A stretch of DNA of 64,000 nt from Buddleja alternifolia (taxonomy: Eukaryota > Streptophyta > Magnoliopsida > Lamiales > Scrophulariaceae): NCBI GenBank assembly GCA_019426215.1, contig CM033392.1:33214814-33278813 (forward strand), written 5' to 3'. Both the position numbers and the translations under genes were made by a program. Positions 55,711-64,000 of this stretch are shown here, in pieces. The notes under the pieces are model-generated. The model was not told where the DNA came from, made no database searches, and was given only the letters and a program-made list of their open reading frames with translations. Each line of letters starts with the position of its first letter. Within the stretch, counting starts at the first letter, position 1.

Positions 55711-58392
55711 TCTTAAAAATCAACCCGTTTAAAATTATGCTCGAAAATTTTGTCTGAACTGGCCTAACCAAATCAACAGACTTAGAAACTTGAGGAAGGT
55801 CCTCAGTTCAGAGTCGTTGACTTGTATGCTTGAAGCAAGCATTACTCAAGTCTAAGAATGAGACGATGAGTAGGGCTTAAATATGAGGCGCACTGGACAT
55901 AGAACCATGTGTTTTTGGAAATAACTATTCTATGACTGGTTTTCTCAATCTTTTGTATTCTACATTCTAGAGATAGTGCTTATGATTGAAGAATTAGAAA
56001 GAAGTACAAAAGCTGGGGAAACAAGAGGTGATCAATATTGGAACCAGACATGGTGTCGGGTGTATCCAAATATAGTCCACCTCTGTTCTTTTATAATTCT
56101 GAACACGTTTGGATGATTGATTAGTTTTATCAAATGACATTAAGAAAGTTATCATTTTCTGACTTGGTCAAGAAATGGTACTTCTTTAAGTTTGGTAACA
56201 ACTTTCATGGCATTTATTTTGAAAATAAGTGTGGGAACAATAAATCCTTACTAAAATTGTTAACACGATTTGAAAGTTTGGAATTAGTATACTGTGAACA
56301 CATAAATTAGAGAACGTAGTATACTAGAAATAAACTGGAAGAATTGTTTGGCACCTAAGATTAGGTCATGCCTTACGAGCATAAGATTCACTAGTTAGGA
56401 GAAACGTGGGGGTACAAGCCCATTGGGATTGGATCCCTATCAAAACTTAAGAATCTTATCTCATAGGTAAGATTATCAAATCTCCCTTCACAGGGAACAT
56501 ATTAAAGGGCCACTCAAGTTCTAAAGTTTGTGCGTACTGACGTCTATGGTTGAATATATGGTATCTTACTAAGACACTACAATTGGATTGTAATGTCAAG
56601 TGTATGGTTTCCTAATTTGACCTATTCCTAAAAGAACGTAACATAGTTTCACAGTTTATACTTCCAGCGACTCTACAAATGAATAGGGTAGTAGTATGCT
56701 AGAACGAGATATAGTTGGACATGACTCATTCTATGCTAAGCTACATAGAATTACCCAATTCATAATGAGTCTTGCGCTACTCATAGGTTCATCTTGAATA
56801 GATATCCCTCCAAATTCATTCCTATGACACCATATCAGATGTGGCACCAGTGGAAGTCTGATCTTAAACTCGTGATGGTATGGGAATCCCCAACCTATGT
56901 AGAAAAGATAAAGATAAAGAATCTGGAGGCTTGGTCCTTAAAAGGACATTTTGTTAGTTATCCCAAAGATTAAGTGGGAGAAATCTTTCTACTTTCATGA
57001 TGATCAGGGGATCATTATGGCCTTAGAGGTCTGTTGTCTTGAAGATAAGATCGTTCGAGAAATTGGAGAAGGTGGAAAGATTATTCTAAAAGAATAAAAC
57101 AAAACATCTTAGGACACTACTATTCAAGGAACCAAACTAAGCCCATTAAAACACAACCACCAACGATTGATATGAAAGAGTCTCTCAGCCGCCTGAGAGA
57201 AGTGGTTGTCTGCTACAAAGAAAGCATAGGATGAATGATGTAGCAGAGGAGAACCAAGGATACAATCCCTCTACCATGACAAATCGATGGTGGATATGCA
57301 CTCTACGAGAAGGTGTCAAGGTTATGAAAGTGAAGATGGATTAGATGACTTTGAATCAATCCTGGACTCTAGTAGATCACCCCAAGAGTTTTGAACTCAT
57401 CAGAGACGAGTACATCTACAAGAGAAAGATTGATTCGAATGGCAAGGCCAGGCTGATGGCGAAAGGGTGTAGTCAAAAGAAGGGCATTGACTATGAGGAA
57501 GCCCCTTCGCCACAGCTAAAATCAAATCCATTAGAATCTTACTTTCGATAACAACACAGCAATATTATGAAAATCTAGCACATGGATGTGAAGACTTGTT
57601 CATAAATAGATTCCTCTAGAAGGATATCCTTTTCGAACAGCCCAAGGGTTTCACATTTGAGGTCGATTATCATAAGGTCTACTCGTTCATAATTGGCATC
57701 TATGAAAATGGAGCGAATAGGATAATGGGCCCCTCCCAAGCCCTTTGCTTAGAATAAATCCTAAAGCAATTTAGGAAGAAGATTTGGGAAAGGGCTCTTG
57801 AATAGAGAGGAAGAGCAATGGGTAGACATAATATATATCATGAAGTACTTGAGAAGAACTTAGGATATATTCTTCGTCTATGCCCATGGAGAACTGATAG
57901 TGGAAGTTTTATACTTAATCGGACCTTGTGTCTGACAAAGGAGATTAAAATTCCACTTTGGGTTAATATTCACCCTCAATTGTGGAGTAATAACTTGGAA
58001 AGGTTCCAAGTAAAATACTCTACTACTGAGAATGAATATGAAAGGCCTTGGAGTCTTGGAAGCTGTCGAAGGAAACTGTTTGGATCTGAAGTTCATGGTA
58101 GAACTTCTATTGGTCCCTAGCGCAGAGCTTGCATTGTCACTTTACTGTGATGAAATGAAGTTCACGCGCATGAAAGGAACCTAGGTCTCACAAACCGAGA
58201 CAAATGATGAGAGGTACAACATCGCTTAAGAGATCGTTGGAAAGGACGATGTAGCCTTGTAGAAAATAAGCTCAGCCGTTTAAACGGCTGACCCACTCAC
58301 AGGGGTATTGTCACAGGCGGTGCTAGTGCGACATCTTTTAAAAGATAGGTATTTAATACAACAGTGATTGGAATTGAGTGCAAGTGGGGAAT
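55711..58392 (+). pseudogene. Element E gag-pol remnants, heavily eroded
   Basis: Gag start region is recognisable near 55711-55840 (LRNLRKVLSSESL) but the start codon is lost and most of gag is deleted. Knuckle/protease remnants lie near 55900-56020, integrase traces around 56500-57000, and RT near 57345-57540 (WTLVDHPKSFELI, then YKRKIDSNGKARLMAKGCSQKKGIDY). RNase H and tail traces are near 57950-58250. Frameshifts and stops throughout; no frame longer than about 100 codons. Confidence 0.75.
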
Positions 58393-60085
58393 TGTTGGGA
58401 ATGTGCCCTCGATGCCAACGAGGAGTTAGAATATGAGGCACGAGTTTATATTATACAACCTCTAATTAATATAAAGGCAATGTTATGTTGTTCGTATAAT
58501 TCTTGATGGCATCTATATGTCTTAAATGAACAACTAGTCCATGTGTGTCAAGGCAAACTTTCGCACTCCTTGAGGAGATGGGCACTGGAAGAGTTTGATA
58601 CTTGATCACTTAAATCGTTCGCAAGTCGGAGAATCTCAATTGGGCATTGAGATTCGTATAAGACTTGTATGACACATACTCTGACAAAGGAGTGCCAGTC
58701 GAACACTATGTGATAGTGGGAGTTGTGTCATAGATATATTGATGGAATTAGTGTATTCGAACACGGCTCGTAGTAATCCGATCACATGGGTTTTTACTTA
58801 GTGACTGTCAATGATTGGATTACTGATTATGAAGGTATGCGTGAGCCTTAGACCTGAAGAGTTACGGTCATAGTGTGCATGTGACGTTGAATTATGTCAT
58901 TAGAGTAGTTAGGCCCAATTCACCCGTTGGTGGGGCCGACCTCGAAATGCGTTCTAATGGGCAAGTAGCATGTGAGGTGATTACCAAGATAGAATTCACT
59001 GTCTCGAAAGTAAACGAGAAGTATCCTATGCGGTCATAGGTAAATGAGATTGAAAGTCTCTGGGCAGAGCTGATGAACTAACTCGTGTTTAGTGATCTCA
59101 TATTACTATGATTCTTAAACATAGCATCGAGTTCTGTGAGTTTGACATATTTCATGACTCTCACTCGATCGGGATACGTCAGTGAAGGGCTTATACTTAT
59201 ACGGTATCATAATCTAGAGGTTCGTAATGATATAATTATTTCGTACTCGGTTGGGCTACGATCTGGGGCCACGGTGCTGGCTAGGTGTCACCCACATCCT
59301 TTGGTATCCTCCCATTACCAATTGAGACGAATCTAGAGAGTCACGCTATAAAGGAATAGACAGAAAAATCAAGTCTTGTATTTGGAAGGTATTCTGGTAA
59401 TTTGTCCTTGGAAAGGATGAATTAATTAATTGGACAAATTAATTTAATCAGTTGTTTAATTGGATTAAACAATGGTAAATTAAATTAATTAGTTTGAATA
59501 TTTAATTAACTAGGTTCATTAATTATTTAGACTAGAATAATAATTAATTATTTGATTAATTAATTAATATTGATTTAATCAATATATATTTAATTGGATT
59601 ATTTTTTAATTGATTAAATTAATTGGACTAAGTTGACTGGGTCAACATAGCCCAATTGATTGTCCAATGGCCCATATGGGTGTGTGTGTGTGATCCGGTG
59701 GGCTTAAGTTGGAGGATTTATTTAATCCTCCAACACAAGCCAAATTACACAGTTGTAACAATTCACATAACTGAAATCCTCCACCAGAAATACAAAGCAG
59801 AGGAGAAAACGTTTTCTTCTTCTCTCTTCACAGTCCACTCGATCTCGCCTAGCCGCCTGGAGATTGGAGATGGAGATTTCCCGGAGTCTGTTCCTGCGTG
59901 ATGATCTAGAGACGGTACAATTGAACCGTTGGAGAAGATTGAAGATTCGAGAGGATCAAAGTTGAATATGCGAAAAGGTAAGTTTTTCGTATTCATCTTT
60001 TTCATGATTAAAATCGACGAAGGCCACAAATTGATCTTGGTTTGAGAATTCGGATCTGTGTGCATGCCCGACAGGATTCCCCACA
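58393..60085 (+). mobile_element. 3' LTR of element E
   Basis: 1693 bp, TGTTGGGAATGTGCCC...TTCCCCACA. Complete, and the reference for the fragments of the 5' LTR. Preceded by the purine tract AAGTGGGGA. Confidence 0.88.
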
Positions 60086-60090
60086 AAATT

Positions 60091-61537
60091 GACCTTGAAT
60101 ACTTGTACAATCTTAGCTCTGACATGGGAGTGCCAGTTGAACACCATGTGATGGTGGGAGCTTAAGACTGTAGGCACATCAGTGGAACGGATATGCTCGA
60201 ACACGACTCGCATCAGTTCTGTCACATGGGTTTTCACTCTGTGACTATCAATGACAGAACTAATTATGTGTAATAGGTTTATGTGAACCTTTGACCTGAA
60301 GTATTAGGCTGAAGATGCACTTGTAACGTTAAGTTTTTCACTAGAGTAGTTAGACTTAAGACCCGTCGGTGGGGTCGACCTCGAAATGCGGACTTGATGG
60401 GCAAGTGGTAGTCTTAGCAGATATCTAATATGGGATTTGTTCTCTCATAAGTGAATGAGAATGTACCCTATGTGATTATAGATAAATAGAGATCAAAGTC
60501 TTTAGCCAAATCAAAAGAGACGATTGTGTTAGGCACTTAATCGATCTCAATGATCTCGTATTATTATAATTTATACATATGGTCAAGTCCGGTGAGTTTG
60601 ACATAACCATGACTCTCACTTGACCGGGGAACGTGAACAAAGGGTTTATACATATATGGTATTTACGATTGGAAGGTTGTGGAATGATCCATTTATTCGT
60701 ATTTCATTTCGTCTACGAAGTGGGCCAGGTGACTGGCTAGGTGTTACTCACTTCCTTTGGTTTCCTCTCATTACCAAATGAAACGAACCTAAAAAGTAGC
60801 GCTAAAGAATTGATGAAGAAAATTGAAAATGATTTTTTATTTTATTTTTGGAGAGATTTAATTTATTGGATAAGTTAAATAGTTAATTAATTACTTATTG
60901 GATAAGATAATTAATTAGATGGATAAGATTAATTATTAATTAATTTATTAGAGAAATATATACATGAATTAATTTATCTAATTAATTAATTAATTTATTG
61001 GATAATATAAATTATTAATTGAATAAAGAATTAATTAAACAAAGCAAAAGAAATTCCAGGCTCATTAGGCTAGGTTGGATGATTAAAGTGGTCTCTTTTG
61101 TTATCTTGGTCAATAAGTCATTGAGGTATAAAAGACTTCTCTTGACTTTAACCTAGACATGATTTTGTGAAAACAATTGATTGTAACTCTCCAAATAATA
61201 GAAGAAGAAAAATATGGAGAATAAGTGGGGTTTTTCATCATCAATTCATGCGTGATAATTTAGAGACAACGTGATTTGTTGTATAGATTAATTTTTCAAG
61301 AAGCTTCAAGAAATCAAGACTTGAAGAATACGAAGATTGAAGAATTCAAGAAGTTCATCAATTCGAAGAGTTGAAGAAGAATTAGATTCTCCTACCACCT
61401 CGCTTCAACGAGTAAGTTGATTTATTCGTTAAAGCGTTTTTGATTCAATTATGCGATTAGAGAAACACTTTGGGTTTTTGTTAAAATTTTTGAAATCCTT
61501 CCACTGCGTCTATGAGTTTTTTTCGCGAAACCCAACA
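60091..61537 (+). mobile_element. 3' LTR of element B, second part
   Basis: Resumes with GACCTTGAATACTTG, which in the 5' LTR reads GACCTTGATTAC...; about 60 bp are deleted here. Ends CGCGAAACCCAACA, then ATTAA (61538-61542), the target duplication of B. Confidence 0.88.
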
Positions 61538-61542
61538 ATTAA

Positions 61543-61955
61543 TGCTCTGAGTAAAATTGCATTTAACTCCTTCTGGACTTAAGAATAAATTCAGGTGAAA
61601 TCTTGTCTTGATAGACGCTCATTCAACCTTGAATTGTCCTTAACTGAATCTTCATACATCAACGCTTGAAGAAGCTTCATGCTCAGGCACTTGCTAAAGA
61701 TCTTCATCTTCATTCAGACTTCAGACGCTCGTACTTCAAACTTAACTACTGACAAAGTCACCCAGAGTAATATCAGACGCTCAGTCTAAGAATACTTAGC
61801 CTAACAATCTAGAATAAAAACAAAGAAAGCCTTATACAATTCTAACGCTCAAAGCCTATACATATTTTCAAATGAAATCGAAACTTACATATTTTGGGGT
61901 CTAACATAAATCCTAATTGTCATCATCAAAACATCTAATAAGAAATTTCCTAACA
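61543..61955 (-). mobile_element. SIRE-type LTR fragment G1, right part
   Basis: Continues 33540-33894. Ends at the LTR terminus TTTCCTAACA; the GGGGTCTAACAT and TCATCATCAAAACATCTAA words match the SIRE LTRs at 4670-4727. Confidence 0.85.
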
Positions 61956-63127
61956 TGATCAGATTCATCTGAAATAAATTCTGAAGTCATTAAGGACTTA
62001 AATGCAATCATCAAAGGACATTTATTTCCAATGGAAAATAAATACAAACGCATTAAATGCCTGATAAGAGCATTAAATGTTATCAGGCATTAAATGTGAT
62101 AAGAATGAATTGCATACGGAACAAGCCACCCTATTGGCTAAGACTATCAGAATTTCAAAGTTCAAACCTCCCACATCTAATCGATGTAGCAGAATTTCAG
62201 GAATGTCAGAGGAAAAGGACTATTCACTCGCTACGTGAGAGATACGCGCCTGCATGTGTCTAACGGGCAAATTTCAAGAAATCTCTATAAATAGTACCCT
62301 TCAGTAAACCCTAAAATACACAGAATTATACACAAGAAATAGGTCAAAAACTCTGCTAAAATATTCTTAAGAAAAGCTTATAAACTTCATAGCAAAAATT
62401 CCTTCAAGCTTTTCAAACATTCCAAAGACAGTCATTGATAACTTAAACCTCTTCAAAGAAAAACCCTACATTATTATTGAGATATCTCAAGTTGTTTGAA
62501 CTTTCCAAATTCAAACAAACCTTGTGATTAAACCCTCAACCTCTTTCATCTGTGTGAGAAAGTTGTTGATACTTGCAAGCAGCATTTTTGTGTGAGAAAA
62601 GCTTGTTGAAAAATATCTCAAGCGGAGCTAAAGTCTGTGTGATCAAGGAGCTTAAGATCGTCTTCATTTCATTCACCATTTGTAGAAATCCTCTGTGTGA
62701 AGATTTTGATAATCATCTAGTGAATTCCCTCCGAGTGATAAAGGTGAAGAAGGATGTAGTTGGGATTACATCATCCAGTGAACCTTTCACATCTTGTGTT
62801 TATTGTTTTATTGCTTTACGTATCATTTGCATACCATTATTCAAAGGCATTAAAACTAGTAAGCGGCTAATCGGCTAAAACGAACGCTAAGCATTAAAAT
62901 CATTTCCGCTGTGCTAACCCTGATTAAGCGATTTAAGCGTTACCCTACTTTGGTAATTGCCCAAATTACTAAGTCTAAGTTATCTTTTCTCTAGCGCTTG
63001 ACCTAACACTTTGCTTTCTAAGTGTTCAAAATCTTTAAAGTGATACGAAATTTTTGAAGTCGAAAAAGACTTTAAGGTCTATTCAACCCACCTTCTAAAC
63101 ACTTCCGTATGCCACTCGGAACCACCA
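61956..63127 (+). mobile_element. SIRE-type LTR fragment G2
   Basis: Opposite orientation to G1. Begins inside the LTR (TGATCAGATTC) and runs to the LTR end (ATGCCACTCGGAACCACCA at 63109-63127, against the SIRE end GTGGTATACC... in complement). TATA box CTATAAATA at 62285-62293. The first 390 bp of the LTR are absent. The G-run region is reduced (CAACCCACC). Confidence 0.85.
62285..62293 (+). promoter_or_regulatory. Probable TATA box of LTR G2
   Basis: CTATAAATA, about 100 bp after the conserved AACGGGCAAATTTC region; the same word is in the other SIRE-type LTRs. Confidence 0.6.
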
Positions 63128-64000
63128 TTTGTTTTATTGGATTTTAGATGAAGGTTAAATTTGTCACTTACTCCACATGTGCTCTGGCATTAGGAGAATT
63201 GCCCTGCCATTATCATCAGCCTTAATCTATGGTGGTTCTAATCTCGTTGTATTGATATTCTCGAGAAGTCGAAAGCTGAGTTGGGGAAAAAATAATGGGA
63301 AAGAACTCTGCACGCAAATTGAAATGGCATTTGCCAACATTTGAACTGCAAAGGAAAGGTCAAAACTCGCTGCAGAATCCATGAAAGTGGAATTTCCACA
63401 ACAAATCCATTCTCAAACTCAGAAAATGCAGGAGAAATTTCGGGAAATAGATATGAGGACTTGCTTAATTAAGAAGGTTGAAAATAGGAAACTAGTTTTA
63501 TGAAAATGGGAAAAAGTTAAAAAAAAAACCTTTTGATTTACTAATTGCTTCATGATATGAATTGAAGACTCGTTCCTTCAAAGTTTCTCACCAAAACACT
63601 ATCATAACTTATAACACATTATTCTTTTAGACGACACACGTGTGGGAGAAATAGGGTAACTCGGGATAGTGTCGGTCAATTTCTGATCTATGCCACGAGA
63701 AAGGTATGTCTTAGGGTTTTTAATAATAAAAATTCATTTTGAGCTCATTACATATTAGTCTTGGCATTAAACATCAACGCGCGGTTATGGTTTCACTAGT
63801 ATATATATATATACACACACTAGAAGTAACCCCATGCCATGACACGGGAGTTGGGTATGTAAAAAGAATTAAAGAATATATATCTATCATTACATAATTT
63901 ATTATTTATAATCTGAATAAATAAAATGATTCAATTTTGATGATTAACATCGAATAATTTCGTTATATGAGTATGAAATCATATATTTCGTTTAAAAAAT
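63128..64000. other. Intergenic DNA with nothing firmly recognised
   Basis: No ORF above 60 codons. A (TA)n/(CA)n run lies near 63802-63820, followed by ACCCCATGCCATGACACGGG, a partly palindromic word of a kind found near ends of some plant DNA elements; this is too little to call. Confidence 0.4.

Larger units (their letters stand above)
44638..60085 (+). mobile_element. Ty1/copia element E, degenerate, with nested insertions
   Basis: 5' LTR 44638-52100 (expanded by insertions), primer site 52102, leader, eroded gag and pol, 3' LTR 58393-60085. Inserted in the 3' LTR of B. The target duplication is AGATC (44633-44637) against AAATT (60086-60090), two transitions apart, while B's own 5' LTR keeps AGATCGACC at the empty site. 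Confidence 0.88.
33895..61537 (+). mobile_element. Ty1/copia element B, full length, with large nested insertions
   Basis: 5' LTR 33895-34589, primer site, leader, gag from 36731, pol to 44292, polypurine tract, 3' LTR 44429-44637 plus 60091-61537. Perfect target duplication ATTAA on both sides. Nested: solo LTR H (36784-40495) in gag, and element E (44638-60085) in the 3' LTR. It is the fullest copy of the family shared with A, though it carries several stops. Confidence 0.92.

Noticed and set aside
59136..59336. 66-aa ORF in LTR E
   Set aside because: Inside the 3' LTR and not conserved in the fragmented 5' LTR.

Overview
The window is plant nuclear DNA and almost all of it is repetitive. 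Evidence for a plant: several Ty1/copia retrotransposons whose primer sites match initiator-methionine tRNA (TGGTATCAGAGC), chromovirus-type gypsy LTR termini, a tRNA-derived SINE, PIF-, Mutator- and foldback-like DNA elements, and one intron-rich gene with GT-AG introns. The gene is a plant NECAP-like protein, and its reading suggests a eudicot. I cannot name the species.

Layout. (1) 1-21074: an old copia element on the minus strand (A), cut by the left edge. A 14.8-kb SIRE/Maximus-lineage copia element (2901-17689, minus strand) sits inside its leader with a perfect AGCTT target duplication. The SIRE element has near-identical LTRs, an intact 1083-aa pol, a gag broken by a 425-bp tandem duplication, and a large third reading frame after pol that carries one stop and one frameshift. 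(2) 21075-23858: fragments of two more copia elements (C plus strand, D minus strand). (3) 23859-33539: the only gene-like island. A NECAP-type gene (eight coding exons, CDS 24692-31289, 287 aa) carries a 1.3-kb TIR transposon in intron 5. A short TIR element with a TTAAGTA duplication and a SINE with a long target duplication follow it. (4) 33540-63127: a nest of transposons. Two SIRE-type LTR pieces in opposite orientation (G1, G2) form the base. Copia element B (33895-61537, target duplication ATTAA) is inserted in G1. B carries a solo LTR (H), which is itself split by a SIRE-type solo LTR, and in its 3' LTR a whole copia element E (44638-60085). E's 5' LTR holds a gypsy (Tekay/Del-like) solo LTR, a 1.37-kb copy of the G1/G2 junction, and a PIF-like element with a foldback element inside. 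E's leader holds a Mutator-like element. (5) 63128-64000: nothing recognisable.

Only the NECAP gene looks like a host gene, with a probable role in clathrin-coated vesicle formation. The most unusual signals are these: the SIRE element is saturated with one octamer, [A/G]CGCTTGA, always in one orientation; it carries a very large non-envelope-looking third ORF; a 1.37-kb segment appears to be a templated repair copy of DNA now about 13 kb away; a tandem duplication spans a solo-LTR insertion boundary; and a thrice-repeated leader motif is shared by elements A, B and E. All calls are by eye; no database search was possible.
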